Notes: a model not told the origin generated them from the letters alone. A DNA stretch of 64,000 nucleotides from Thiobaca trueperi (GCF_004342175.1 NZ_SMAO01000003.1:124001-188000); one strand, 5' to 3'. Positions 8,868 to 24,828 are shown, counted from the first letter of the stretch. Made by a program: numbers and translations.

Positions 8868-9060
8868 TTAAACCGCGTCCAGAGCAAGATGTTGAGTTTC
8901 GAGTGAGTTCGACGTTTGGCGCATCGACGGCCATTGGTGGGAATGCGGTTTAAAATTTTATATTTTTTAATATTTTAAACCGCGCAGCTCTAACGTCCGT
9001 CGATGCTGCCAAGGTCGAGCTAACCCAAAAGCATCGCATGTCGCACTGGGCGCGGTTTAA
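8868..9060 (+). mobile_element. 193-bp bipartite TTAAACCGC element (full copy) between aroK and aroB
   Basis: Half A is 8868-8954, half B 8975-9060, with a 20-bp hinge of almost only A and T. The junctions are AATCCTG-TTAAACCGC on the left and GCGGTTTAA-TCCTGTCC on the right. Removing the element and one TTAA would restore AATCCTGTTAATCCTGT, the repeat seen intact at 13049. The element fills most of the 324-bp aroK-aroB gap and ends 27 bp before the aroB start, so it is probably transcribed in the aroB leader. Confidence 0.85.
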
Positions 9061-9087
9061 TCCTGTCCATTGATTAGGTGTACTCTC

Positions 9088-10170
9088 ATGCCTCAGACAT
9101 TAACCGTCGCACTCGGTGCTCGCGCCTATCCCATCCAGATTGGCACCGGCCTGCTGTCAAACCCGGACCTTTATCGTCCGCATCTTCAGGGCGCTCAGGT
9201 GATGATCGTCACCAACGAAACGGTCGCGCCGCTCTATCTGGATCCGCTGCGCGAGGCGCTGACCGAGTATCGGGTGCGCGAGGTCATCCTCCCCGACGGT
9301 GAGCAATACAAGACGCTGGAGGTCTGGAACTGGATCTTCGACGCCCTGCTCGCCGAGCGTTTCGCGCGTGACTGCACTCTGATTGCGTTGGGCGGCGGAG
9401 TCATTGGCGACATGGCCGGCTTTGCCGCCGCCAGTTATCAGCGCGGCGCGGCCTTCATTCAGGTGCCGACGACCCTGCTGGCCCAGGTGGATTCATCAGT
9501 CGGCGGCAAGACCGGAATCAATCATCCGTCCGGCAAGAACATGATTGGCGCGTTTTACCAGCCCCGGGCGGTGATCGCCGATACCACAACCCTGGAAACC
9601 CTGCCGCAGCGCGAACTGTCCGCCGGTCTGGCCGAGGTGCTCAAATACGGCTTCATCCGCGACGCGGCCTTTCTGGACTGGCTGGAGTCGCACATGGCCG
9701 AACTGCTCGGTCGTGATGCCGACGCGCTCGCCTACGCCATCCGCCGCTCCTGCGAGATCAAGGCCGAGATCGTTGCGGCGGATGAACTGGAGACCGGCGA
9801 GCGGGCGCTGCTGAATTTCGGGCACACCTTCGGCCACGCCATCGAGACCGGCGCGGGCTATGGCAACTGGCTGCATGGCGAGGCGGTGGGCGCGGGCATG
9901 TGTCTGGCAGCCGATCTGTCGGCTCGGCTCGGCTGGCTGACCGAGTCCGAGCTGGAGCGGGTGCGCCGTCTGGTCGCCAGCGCAGGTTTGCCCTGTGCGG
10001 CGCCGAACGAGCTGTCCGCCGAGCGTTTGATCGATCTGATGGCCGTGGACAAGAAGGTGCTGAACGGCCAGTTGCGGCTGGTGCTGCTGCGCCAGCTCGG
10101 CGAGGCGGTGGTGACGGCTGAGTTCGATCCGAATCTGCTGTGCGAGACGCTGGCGGCTCACGCTTTCTGA
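9088..10170 (+). CDS. aroB: 3-dehydroquinate synthase
   Basis: The 360-residue NAD- and metal-dependent enzyme converts DAHP to 3-dehydroquinate, the second shikimate-pathway step. Visible motifs are DGEQYKTLE near residue 70, the NAD-binding [14 protein letters not shown] near residue 104, and the substrate loop [20 protein letters not shown] near residue 140. The metal ligands are E in LAEVLKYG and the histidines in [12 protein letters not shown] and LHGEAV. The ATG at 9088 is preferred over an upstream TTG at 9070 because AGGTG lies 8 nt upstream and homologues start here. aroK-aroB order after pilQ is conserved in gammaproteobacteria. Confidence 0.97.
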   Translation: MPQTLTVALGARAYPIQIGTGLLSNPDLYRPHLQGAQVMIVTNETVAPLYLDPLREALTEYRVREVILPDGEQYKTLEVWNWIFDALLAERFARDCTLIALGGGVIGDMAGFAAASYQRGAAFIQVPTTLLAQVDSSVGGKTGINHPSGKNMIGAFYQPRAVIADTTTLETLPQRELSAGLAEVLKYGFIRDAAFLDWLESHMAELLGRDADALAYAIRRSCEIKAEIVAADELETGERALLNFGHTFGHAIETGAGYGNWLHGEAVGAGMCLAADLSARLGWLTESELERVRRLVASAGLPCAAPNELSAERLIDLMAVDKKVLNGQLRLVLLRQLGEAVVTAEFDPNLLCETLAAHAF

Positions 10171-10204
10171 CGGTCAGGCAGGCTTTCGCCTCGGTTCGGA
10201 ATCG

Positions 10205-10232
10205 GAACCGCAAAGGCGTAAAGGACACGAAG
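10205..10232 (+). repeat. AACCGCAAAGGCG-family short repeat
   Basis: The sequence GAACCGCAAAGGCGTAAAGG followed by ACACGAAG matches two further copies at 36509 (plus strand) and 36593-36630 (minus strand). It lies in the 84-bp gap between aroB and the downstream gene and may form part of that gene's leader. Confidence 0.6.
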
Positions 10233-10254
10233 AGGTTGAGCGGAGCGCAACGCC

Positions 10255-12849
10255 ATGCCCAACACACCCGAGCCCGTCTCCACCGGCTTCTCCGGCCTGG
10301 ATACCGTTCTCGATGGTCTGCGCATCGGCGACAACGTGGTCTGGCGGGTCGAGGACATTGAGGATTACCGCCGCTTCGTCACACCCTTTGTCGCAGCGGC
10401 AGCAGCCCGCGAGCGTTCCATCATCTATCTGCGTTTCGGGCATCATGCCCCGCTGGTCGCGCCGGGGCCACATATCCAGATCATCGAGATTGATGCGCTG
10501 CGGGGCTTCGAGGCGTTCACCCGCCATGTCTACCGGTTAATCACCGATCACGGGCGCGGCGCCTTCTATGTCTTCGACTGTCTCTCGGATCTGCTCTCGG
10601 CCTGGGCGACCGATCTGATGGTCGGCAATCTGTTCCGTGTGGTCTGTCCCTATCTCTATGAGCTGGACACGGTCGCCTATTTCGGGCTGCTTGCGCACCG
10701 TCACAGCCATACCACGATGGCGCATATCCGCGAGACCACGCAGGTGCTGATCGATGTACGCCGCGCCGACGAGGCGCGTTATGTCCAGCCGGTGAAGGTC
10801 TGGCAGCGTCAGTCGCCGACCCTGTTTCTGCCGCACATCCAGGATGACGGGCGGTTCGCGCCGGTGATCGATAGCTGTAACGCGACCCGTCTCCAGGCCG
10901 ATCTGGAGCGTCGCCGGGGCGAGACGGCGCAACGTCAACTCGATTATTGGGACCGGCTGTTTCTGGATGCTGCCGATGTGGTCGCTGGAGAGGCCGACAG
11001 CGATCATCAGGGCGCGCTGCTCGAACGGCTCTATCAGGCCATGATCGGGCGCGACGAGCGCATGATCGGACTGGCGCGTCGTTATCTGAGTCTGCGCGAT
11101 CTGCTGGCGATCCGTGCGCGCATGATCGGCAGCGGTTATCTGGGCGGCAAGGCGGTCGGGATGCTGCTGGCGCGTCGGATCCTCTGCCGTCAGGATCCCG
11201 CGCTCTGGGCGCGTCATCTCGAACCGCACGATTCCTTTTATCTTGGTTCGGATGTCTATTATTCCTTCCTGGTCCACAATGGCTGGTGGCCGCGCATCAT
11301 GCGCCAGCGCACCCCCGAGGGTTATTTCAGCGAGGCCCGCTCGCTGCATGCCGACATGCGCCAGGGCCGTCTGCCCGACGAGGTCCAGCTGGAGCTGGCG
11401 CGGATGCTGGACTATTTCGGCCAGTATCCGCTGCTGGTGCGTTCCAGCAGTCTGCTTGAAGACGGCTTTGGCAACGCCTTTGCCGGCAAATACGAGAGCA
11501 TTTTCTGTGTCAATCAGGGTTCACCCGAACAGCGTCTGGCTGAACTGGAGTCGGCGATCTGTCAGGTCTTCGCCAGCACCCTGAGCGACGACGCGCTGGC
11601 CTACCGTCGTCAGCGCGGGCTGGAGGATCTGGAAGAACCGATGGCGCTGCTGCTCCAGCGGGTCAGCGGGCGTTATCACGGGTCTTGCTACTTCCCGGAC
11701 GCGGCAGGCGTCGGGGTCTCGCGCAATGCCTTCGTCTGGGAGGCGGGCATGGATCCGGCGGCGGGGATGGTGCGGCTGGTGATGGGGCTTGGTACGCGCG
11801 CGGTGGATCGCATCGAAGGCGATCATGCCTGCGTGGTCGCGCTCGACCGACCGCACAAGCGGCCTTTCCGCGATGCCGACGATGCCCGGCAGTTCTCACA
11901 GCATGAGCTGGATCTGCTCGACATCGGCGAGAACCGCCTGCGCACGGTCTCCGTGCGTCAACTGATCCGATCCGGTCTCGATCTGCCGCTGCGCTGGTGC
12001 GCTGAACTCGACCGCGAGACCAGTGAACGTGCGCGCGATCCGGTCTGGCGTCTGACCTTCGCCCCGCTGCTGCGCGAGACCGCGTTCGTGCCGCTGCTGC
12101 GCCGGCTGCTCCAGACCCTGGAGACGGCCTACGATTATCCGGTGGATGTTGAATTCACCCTGCATCTGGACGAGGCAGGCACGCCGACCTTCAATCTGGT
12201 GCAGTGCCGGCCCTTGCAGACGCTCGGCGTCAGTCAGCGGGTGGAAATGCCGGGCGAGGTGCCCGAGCATCGGCTGTTGTTCGCCAGCGACGGGCATTTC
12301 ATGGGCGGGAACATCGATCAGCCGCTGGCACGGGTGATCCAGGTCGATGGACCACGCTACAGCGCCCTGAGTCAGTCGGAGAAATTCGCGGTGGCTCGGC
12401 TGGTGGGCCAGTTCAACTGTCAGATCGATCGCCGTGACGACTGTCCGACCCTGCTGATCGGGCCGGGACGCTGGGGCACCAGCACCCCGGAACTGGGGGT
12501 GCCGATCCGTTTTGCCGACATCAGTCAGGTGGCGATCCTGGCCGAGGTGGCCGAACTCGGCGGCGGCATGGTGCCGGATCTCTCGTTCGGCTCGCACTTC
12601 TTTCAGGATCTGGTGGAATCGCGCATCGCCTATGTGGCGCTCTTCCCGCACGCGAGCGGCGGACGGTATCGCCCCGAGTGGCTCGATGACCAGCCCGCGC
12701 CTATCCGACTGCCGCTCCCCGACAATCCGGATGATGAGCCGCTAACGCCTGCCGTCGCCGCCGCGATCCGCGCCTGGGACGTGCGCGGGTGCGGACTGCG
12801 GGTCGCGGCGGACATCCTCAGTCAGCGGCTGGTGTGTTATAGCTTTTGA
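10255..12849 (+). CDS. KaiC-like domain fused to a PEP synthase-type ATP-grasp domain
   Basis: The 864-residue protein has two recognisable parts. Residues 8-200 resemble the KaiC/GvpD RecA-like fold (STGFSGLDTVLDGLRIGDNVVW, then a Walker-B-like FYVFDCL near 105), but the Walker A lysine motif is missing. From about residue 285 it resembles the PEP/pyruvate-binding domain of PEP synthase and PPDK: SGYLGGKAVGM, then LLVRSSSLLEDGFGNAFAGK at about 393-412. The phosphohistidine swivel domain and the C-terminal PEP barrel of true PEP synthases are absent, so it should not make PEP alone. Family members are usually annotated as PEP/pyruvate-binding proteins of unknown role. It follows aroB by 84 bp. 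Confidence 0.7.
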   Translation: MPNTPEPVSTGFSGLDTVLDGLRIGDNVVWRVEDIEDYRRFVTPFVAAAAARERSIIYLRFGHHAPLVAPGPHIQIIEIDALRGFEAFTRHVYRLITDHGRGAFYVFDCLSDLLSAWATDLMVGNLFRVVCPYLYELDTVAYFGLLAHRHSHTTMAHIRETTQVLIDVRRADEARYVQPVKVWQRQSPTLFLPHIQDDGRFAPVIDSCNATRLQADLERRRGETAQRQLDYWDRLFLDAADVVAGEADSDHQGALLERLYQAMIGRDERMIGLARRYLSLRDLLAIRARMIGSGYLGGKAVGMLLARRILCRQDPALWARHLEPHDSFYLGSDVYYSFLVHNGWWPRIMRQRTPEGYFSEARSLHADMRQGRLPDEVQLELARMLDYFGQYPLLVRSSSLLEDGFGNAFAGKYESIFCVNQGSPEQRLAELESAICQVFASTLSDDALAYRRQRGLEDLEEPMALLLQRVSGRYHGSCYFPDAAGVGVSRNAFVWEAGMDPAAGMVRLVMGLGTRAVDRIEGDHACVVALDRPHKRPFRDADDARQFSQHELDLLDIGENRLRTVSVRQLIRSGLDLPLRWCAELDRETSERARDPVWRLTFAPLLRETAFVPLLRRLLQTLETAYDYPVDVEFTLHLDEAGTPTFNLVQCRPLQTLGVSQRVEMPGEVPEHRLLFASDGHFMGGNIDQPLARVIQVDGPRYSALSQSEKFAVARLVGQFNCQIDRRDDCPTLLIGPGRWGTSTPELGVPIRFADISQVAILAEVAELGGGMVPDLSFGSHFFQDLVESRIAYVALFPHASGGRYRPEWLDDQPAPIRLPLPDNPDDEPLTPAVAAAIRAWDVRGCGLRVAADILSQRLVCYSF

Positions 12850-13066
12850 CAGGATTAACAGGATGGACCTGGTGACGAAGCGACGCTTCGTCACCCGCAA
12901 GACGAAGCTCCGCTTCGCGAATCCGAGGAGGAGCGATCTGATCGATCCCGGCGAAGGCTCGAAGCCACTGCCTCGTGAAGCAGAGCTTCATTGCTGAAGT
13001 CACGAAGCTGGAGCTTCGTGACCAGAAAAGTTCTATCCATCCTGGAAAATCCTGTTAATCCTGTCT
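12848..13066. repeat. Long imperfect inverted repeat spanning a convergent intergenic region
   Basis: The left arm GACAGGATTAACAGGATGGA at 12848-12867 is matched in inverse by TCCATCCTGG followed by AATCCTGTTAATCCTGTC at 13036-13066. It encloses the 157-bp element below. The plus-strand gene ends at 12849 and gdhA ends at 13081 on the minus strand, so transcripts from both sides could form a large hairpin. A bidirectional terminator role is inferred. Confidence 0.6.
12869..13025. mobile_element. 157-bp nested-palindrome MITE-like element
   Basis: The ends are a 13-bp inverted repeat with one mismatch (CTGGTGACGAAGC at 12869 and GCTTCGTGACCAG at 13013). Each end is also a hairpin: 12871-12895 pairs GGTGACGAAGC with GCTTCGTCACC, and 12999-13022 pairs GTCACGAAGCT with AGCTTCGTGAC. 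Two more small palindromes on the GAAGC/GCTTC theme lie between (near 12901 and 12976). There is no ORF. The arrangement suggests a non-autonomous inserted element or a stacked terminator. Confidence 0.6.
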
Positions 13067-13080
13067 ATTCAGCAATTCGC

Positions 13081-19488
<6,408 letters not shown>

Positions 19489-19496
<8 letters not shown>

Positions 19497-20952
19497 GCCA
19501 ACCGGATTCATGGAATACGGCCGTCGCGACCGGCGCTATCAGCCGGCCGCCGACCGGGTCGTGCATTACAACGAGTTCGTCATCCCGCTGAAAGACGCGG
19601 AGGCGAGCGAGCAGGGTGCCCGCTGCATGGACTGCGGCATCCCGTTCTGTCATCAGGGCTGTCCGGTCAACAACATCATCCCGGATTGGAACGATCTGGT
19701 GTATCGGGGCGACTGGCGGGCCGCGCTGGATGTGCTGCACTCAACCAATAACTTCCCCGAGTTCACCGGACGCATCTGTCCCGCACCCTGCGAGACATCC
19801 TGCACCCTGAACATCGACGACAAGCCGGTCACGATCAAGACCATTGAGTGCGCCATCATCGACAAGGCGTGGGAACAGGGCTGGATCAAGCCCCAGGTGC
19901 CTGAGCGGCGCACCGGCAAGCGGGTGGCCGTCGTCGGCTCGGGGCCAGCCGGACTTGCCGCCGCCCAGCAACTGGCGCGCGCCGGACATCAGGTCGCGCT
20001 GTTCGAGAAGGCCGACCGCATCGGCGGTCTGCTGCGCTATGGCATCCCCGATTTCAAACTGAGCAAGACGCTCATCGACCGCCGCATGGCCCAGATGCGT
20101 ACCGAGGGCGTGGAGTTCCACACCAACGCCCATATCGGCGCCGATATCCCGGTCAGCACCCTGCGCGCCGAGTATGACGCCGTCATCCTTGCCGGCGGCG
20201 CCGAACAGCCGCGCGATCTGCCGGTGCCGGGACGCGACCTGAGCGGCGTCCACTTCGCCATGGACTTTCTCACCCGCAACAGCAAGCGGGTGCAGGGCGT
20301 CCATGTCCCGGACGAGGACTTCATCAGCGCCCAGGGCAAGCATGTGGTCGTCATCGGCGGCGGCGATACCGGATCGGACTGTATCGGCACCTCTAACCGC
20401 CATGGTGCCAAATCAGTCACCCAGATCGAGATCCTGGACCGTCCGCCCGAGAAGGAAAACAAAGGCGTCACCTGGCCCAACTGGCCCAACCGGATGCGCA
20501 CCTCCAGCTCGCAGGAAGAAGGCTGCGAGCGCATGTGGAACGTCACCACCCACGCCTTCACCGGCGATGCCGAAGGCCGCGTGACCGGGGTCAATTATGG
20601 CCTGGTGCGTTGGGAGAAAGACGCCGACGGGCGTATGCAGATGCATCAGGTGCCGGGCAGCGAAGGTGTGCTCAAGGCCGATCTGGTGCTGCTGGCGATG
20701 GGCTTTCTCCATCCCGTCCACCAGGGCATGCTCGCCGAGCTGCAACAGAGTGGACTGGAACTGGATGGGCGCGGCAACGTCAAGGGCGTCACCGAGGGTT
20801 CACAGGCCTATCACACCACGGTCGATGGCATCTTTGCCGCTGGCGACATGCGGCGCGGTCAGTCGCTCGTCGTCTGGGCCATCCGCGAAGGCCGGCAATG
20901 CGCCCGCGCTGTCGATGAATGGCTGATGGGACGCTCTGATCTGCCGAGGTAG
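19489..20952 (+). CDS. gltD: Glutamate synthase (NADPH) small subunit
   Basis: The 487-residue beta subunit passes electrons from NADPH through FAD to the large subunit. The N-terminal iron-sulfur cysteines are in [14 protein letters not shown] and CPAPCETSC. The FAD-binding motif [15 protein letters not shown] is near residue 146, and the NADPH-binding motif [15 protein letters not shown] is near residue 285. The C-terminal FAD loop is [20 protein letters not shown]. The ATG at 19489 overlaps the gltB stop, indicating coupling. Confidence 0.97.
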
Positions 20953-20964
20953 GTTCCCGACTGG

Positions 20965-21077
20965 TTAAACCGCGCCCAGCGCGGTGTGCGATGTTCTCGG
21001 GTTGGACCGACCCTGGCCGTCTCGGCGATTGTCAGAGCTGGCGTGGTTTAAGATCGTTAAAAATCTTAAACCGCGCA
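20965..21077 (-). repeat. TTAAACCGC half-element with truncated second half
   Basis: An 87-bp half B in reverse orientation (20965-21051, TTAAACCGCGCCCAG to TGGCGTGGTTTAA) is followed by a short hinge and only the first 13 bp of half A (TTAAACCGCGCAT). The sequence then becomes unrelated. It starts 13 bp after the gltD stop and marks the left edge of the restriction-modification region. An inverted half-copy lies at the right edge (29376). Confidence 0.8.
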
Positions 21078-21205
21078 TCGCAAGGCGGAACCGCAAAACG
21101 GATGACCATCGGTCGCTGAGGCTGTTGGTATGATTGATCGACCAGACGGGGAATCCCCCCGTCTGATGATCGGCCAATGCACACACCAACAGGGCTCCAG
21201 AACGC

Positions 21206-22948
21206 ATGAACCAGCCCGCGCTGTCCGCCTTCATCTGGTCGGTCGCCGACCTGCTGCGAGGGGATTACAAACAATCCGACTACGGCAAGGTCATCCTGCC
21301 GTTCACCGTGCTGCGTCGTCTGGATTCTGTACTGGAATCGACCAAAGACGCCGTGCTGACCGAATGCGCCGACAAACGCAAGGCCGGGGTGAATCCCGCG
21401 CCCTTCCTGCTCCGCAAGGCGGGACAGAGCTTCTACAACACCTCGCCCCTGACCCTGAAGAAGCTGATGGGCGATCAGGATCATCTGCGCGACAACCTGT
21501 TCGACTACATCGAAGCCTTTTCCCCGGAAGTCCGCGACATCTTCGAGCGGTTCGACGCCTACGCCCAGATCGACCGTCTCGCCAAAGCGGGACTGCTGTA
21601 TCAGGTCGTCGAACGCTTCGTGAATCTGGACCTGCACCCGGATCGGGTCAGCAACAGCCAGATGGGACTGGTGTTCGAGGAACTGATCCGCAAGTTTGCT
21701 GAACTCTCCAACGAAACGGCTGGCGAGCACTTCACCCCGCGCGAAGTCATCCGTCTGATGGTCAACCTGCTGTTCATCGAAGATGACGAGGTTTTAGCCA
21801 GACCCGGCGTGGTGCGGACCCTCTACGATCCCACAGCGGGCACCGGCGGTATGCTGTCGGTGGCGGGGGAGTCGCTGTCAGAACACAACCCGGACGCCCG
21901 CCTGACCATGTTCGTGCAGGAACTCAACCCCGAGTCTTACGCCATCTGCAAGGCCGACATGCTCATCAAGGGGCAGGATGTCGCCAATATCGTCTTCGGC
22001 AACACCTTCACCGAAGACGGCCACCCGCACCGCAAATTCGACTACATGCTGTCCAATCCGCCGTTCGGGGTGGAGTGGAAGAAGGTCGAAAAAGAGATTC
22101 GCAGGGAACACGAGACCAAGGGCTTCAACGGACGCTTCGGCCCCGGCCTGCCGCGCGTCTCGGACGGCTCGCTGCTGTTTCTGCTGCATCTGATCTCCAA
22201 GATGCGACCCGCTGCTGACGGGGGCAGCCGCTTCGGCATCGTCCTCAACGGCTCGCCGCTCTTCACCGGCGGGGCCGGTTCCGGCGAGAGCGAGATCCGC
22301 CGCTATGTGCTGGAGAACGATCTGCTGGAGGCCATCATCGGCCTGCCAACGGACATGTTCTACAACACCGGCATCTCCACCTATGTCTGGATCCTCTCCA
22401 ACCGCAAGCCCGCGCATCGCCGGGGGCGGGTGCAGTTGATCGATGCCAGCGGCTTCTGGCAGAAGATGCGCAAGAGTCTGGGTTCCAAGCGCCGGGAATT
22501 GTCGGACGAACACATTGCCGAGATCACCCGGCTGTTTGGTCAGTGTGTCGAGACCCGCGAGGGCAAAAAGCCGCTGTCCCGGATCTTCAGGAACAGCGAC
22601 TTCGGTTATCGCACCATCACGGTTGAGCGCCCGCTGCGGGACGAGACCGGGAACATCGTGCTTGGCACCAAGGGCAGGCAGAAGGGCAAGCCGCAACCCG
22701 ATACCCGCCTGCGCGATACCGAGAATGTCCCGCTCGCCGAAGACGTGGAAGCCTATTTCAGGCGCGAGGTGCTGCCCCATGCGCCGGATGCCTGGATCGA
22801 CCATGAGAAAACCAGGGTCGGCTATGAGATCCCCTTCAACCGGCATTTCTACGTCTTCGAGCCACCGCGCCCGCTGGCGGAGATTGACGCCGATCTGAAA
22901 CGCTGTACTGATCGGATTTTGACCATGATCGAGGGGCTATCGGCCTGA
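21206..22948 (+). CDS. hsdM: Type I restriction-modification system methyltransferase subunit HsdM
   Basis: The 580-residue N6-adenine methyltransferase has the HsdM N-terminal helical domain (residues 1-150; [20 protein letters not shown]) and the SAM motif [11 protein letters not shown] at 208-217. The catalytic NPPFG is at 284-288. It forms the M2S methylase with HsdS and the full nuclease with HsdR. It is the first gene of an hsdM-x-x-hsdS-x-x-hsdR operon where x marks small extra genes. The length is above the about 500 residues common in the family, owing to a long C-terminal region. Confidence 0.95.
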   Translation: MNQPALSAFIWSVADLLRGDYKQSDYGKVILPFTVLRRLDSVLESTKDAVLTECADKRKAGVNPAPFLLRKAGQSFYNTSPLTLKKLMGDQDHLRDNLFDYIEAFSPEVRDIFERFDAYAQIDRLAKAGLLYQVVERFVNLDLHPDRVSNSQMGLVFEELIRKFAELSNETAGEHFTPREVIRLMVNLLFIEDDEVLARPGVVRTLYDPTAGTGGMLSVAGESLSEHNPDARLTMFVQELNPESYAICKADMLIKGQDVANIVFGNTFTEDGHPHRKFDYMLSNPPFGVEWKKVEKEIRREHETKGFNGRFGPGLPRVSDGSLLFLLHLISKMRPAADGGSRFGIVLNGSPLFTGGAGSGESEIRRYVLENDLLEAIIGLPTDMFYNTGISTYVWILSNRKPAHRRGRVQLIDASGFWQKMRKSLGSKRRELSDEHIAEITRLFGQCVETREGKKPLSRIFRNSDFGYRTITVERPLRDETGNIVLGTKGRQKGKPQPDTRLRDTENVPLAEDVEAYFRREVLPHAPDAWIDHEKTRVGYEIPFNRHFYVFEPPRPLAEIDADLKRCTDRILTMIEGLSA

Positions 22949-22965
22949 ATCTTGAGGAAACCGTC

Positions 22966-23196
22966 ATGCAAAAACAATCGATTCAGTATGACTCGCCACT
23001 GGATGCGCTGATAGCCATCGCCAAGCGGTTGAGCCGCTACGAAACGGAAGCGGGGCTGTCCTCAGAGGATTTCTTCAACCGCTTTAGTCGAGGCATCTGG
23101 CGAGACGATGCCCAGGCCGTCGAATGGGCCAACGATTATCGTCACTACCTGGCATTGCGTGCGGAATTAGGAAAAATACTGGATGCCGCCGCTTGA
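22966..23196 (+). CDS. Small acidic protein, putative antitoxin of a TumE/DUF6516-type pair
   Basis: The 76-residue protein has the pattern YETEAGLSSEDFFNRFSRG followed by AVEWANDYRHYLALRAEL. This resembles small proteins encoded immediately upstream of DUF6516/TumE-like toxin genes. The ATG follows GAGG 9 nt upstream and starts 17 bp after hsdM. It overlaps the next gene by 14 bp, consistent with a coupled toxin-antitoxin pair. Function is inferred from size, pattern and context; no DNA-binding motif is obvious. Confidence 0.5.
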   Translation: MQKQSIQYDSPLDALIAIAKRLSRYETEAGLSSEDFFNRFSRGIWRDDAQAVEWANDYRHYLALRAELGKILDAAA

Positions 23197-23578
23197 TCCA
23201 CTCGCCCGCTACCTTCAGGAGGTCGAAACCACGCTTGAGCAGATGCGGGGGGTGGTGATCGATGTCTATGTTGAAGAACTCCTGACCCCCGCCCGTGCGA
23301 ATCTTCGGATCCGCTTGCGTTTTGACCACGGATGCTTGTTGGAAGTCAACGAAGCACTGGTTGTCGAACAGGACGGCTTGCGGCACTTGGACTATCGGTA
23401 TCATTGCCAGGATGGCGACAACCGTCTCGTGTTTCGCTACGACAGCACACCGCATTTTCCGGATCTACCCGGTTTTCCTTTCCACAAGCATCTCCCTGAC
23501 GATACCCTGCCGGCAGATCGACCGACCATCGCCGCTGTACTAGCAGAGGCGGCGGAGCAACAAGAGGGCGCCCGATGA
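23183..23578 (+). CDS. DUF6516/TumE-like protein, putative toxin
   Basis: The 131-residue protein carries the pattern LRIRLRFDHGCLLEVNEAL, then LRHLDYRYHCQDGDNRLVFR and FPFHKHLPD. This is characteristic of the family now called TumE-like or DUF6516, predicted toxins of two-gene modules. It overlaps the upstream putative antitoxin by 14 bp and hsdS by 4 bp (ATGA), so the whole set is probably translated from one mRNA. Biochemical activity is unknown to me. Confidence 0.55.
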   Translation: MPPLDPLARYLQEVETTLEQMRGVVIDVYVEELLTPARANLRIRLRFDHGCLLEVNEALVVEQDGLRHLDYRYHCQDGDNRLVFRYDSTPHFPDLPGFPFHKHLPDDTLPADRPTIAAVLAEAAEQQEGAR

Positions 23579-24828
23579 GCTTTCCGCGCTATGAACGTTA
23601 CAAGGATAGTGGGGTGGAATGGCTGGGAGAGGTGCCGGAGCATTGGATTGCTGCAAAGCTAAAATGGCACGCATCTATTTTTAGCGGTAGCGATCAAAAA
23701 CACGAAGATGGTATTTTTCCCCTTTACGGGGCAAACGGGATTATTGGAAGTACCAGAGATGCGACAAAATCTTGCCCCAGAGTTTTAATTGGCAGGGTCG
23801 GATCGGCTGGCGCAGTGAATTATGCGATGGGAAAATATGGCGTTTCAGATAACGTGCTAATCATTGACAATGACGAGCATATCAATAGTCGTTATTGTTA
23901 TTACTGGATAGGAAATCAAGATTTCTCGATTTGTGTGTCGAAGACAGCACAACCTCTCTTGACGGCATCTCAGATCTCCGATTTCGCTTTTCCTTTGCCC
24001 ACTGTTTCGGAGCAGGAAGTCATTGCCACCTTCCTCGACTATGAAACCGCCAAGATTGACGCGCTGATTGCCGAACAGCAACGGCTCATCAATCTGCTGA
24101 AGGAAAAGCGTCAGGCGGTTATCTCCCACGCAGTCACCAAGGGGCTGAATCCTGATGCGCCGATGAAGGATTCAGGCATCGAGTGGTTGGGAGAAGTGCC
24201 AGAGCATTGGGAAGTCTTGAAAATAAGGCGTATTGCAGCAAGCGTCGAAACCGGAGGGACCCCATCTTATGAGCCGCCAAGTACAGAAATTGAAGATGGA
24301 GTTGTTTGGTATACACCTGGTGATTTCGGTGGTGCGATGCTTCTAAAAAAATCCGCAAGAAAAATCACGAAAGAAGCTGTAGCTTCTGGTGAAGCAAGGC
24401 TTTTTCCAGCACATAGCGTATTAATTGTAAGCATTGGCGCAACGCTCGGAAAAGTAGGATATATTGAAGAGCCAGCTTCTTCTAATCAACAAATTAATGC
24501 TGTAATTCCCCAAAAATTAATTGATGGTTACTTCTTGGCATACTCGCTTTCTGTAAAATCTGAGGTTATGCGATTTTTATCAAATGCCTCGACGATAGGA
24601 ATTATGAATCAAGAAAAAACTAAAGAAATTTTGTTAGGTGTACCTCCGTTAGAAGAACAGTTGAATATCGCCGCTTTCCTTGATCGTGAAACCGCCAAGC
24701 TCGACGCTCTCACCGCCGAAGCCCAAACCGCGATCATCCTCCTGCAAGAGCGCCGTACCGCTCTGATTTCCGCCGCCGTCACCGGCAAGATCGACGTGCG
24801 CGGATTCATTTCGGATTCCACGCATTAG
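23575..24828 (+). CDS. hsdS: Type I restriction-modification specificity subunit HsdS
   Basis: The 417-residue subunit decides the bipartite recognition sequence. It has the expected pseudo-twofold design: the conserved entry KDSGVEWLGEVPEHW (residues 10-24) is repeated as KDSGIEWLGEVPEHW (198-212). Each is followed by a target recognition domain (about 25-145 and 213-355) and a coiled coil (about 150-190 and 360-400). The coiled coils share FLDYETAKIDAL / FLDRETAKLDAL. The two recognition domains are markedly AT-rich compared with the conserved segments, as expected for exchanged specificity modules. Confidence 0.95.
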   Translation: MSFPRYERYKDSGVEWLGEVPEHWIAAKLKWHASIFSGSDQKHEDGIFPLYGANGIIGSTRDATKSCPRVLIGRVGSAGAVNYAMGKYGVSDNVLIIDNDEHINSRYCYYWIGNQDFSICVSKTAQPLLTASQISDFAFPLPTVSEQEVIATFLDYETAKIDALIAEQQRLINLLKEKRQAVISHAVTKGLNPDAPMKDSGIEWLGEVPEHWEVLKIRRIAASVETGGTPSYEPPSTEIEDGVVWYTPGDFGGAMLLKKSARKITKEAVASGEARLFPAHSVLIVSIGATLGKVGYIEEPASSNQQINAVIPQKLIDGYFLAYSLSVKSEVMRFLSNASTIGIMNQEKTKEILLGVPPLEEQLNIAAFLDRETAKLDALTAEAQTAIILLQERRTALISAAVTGKIDVRGFISDSTH

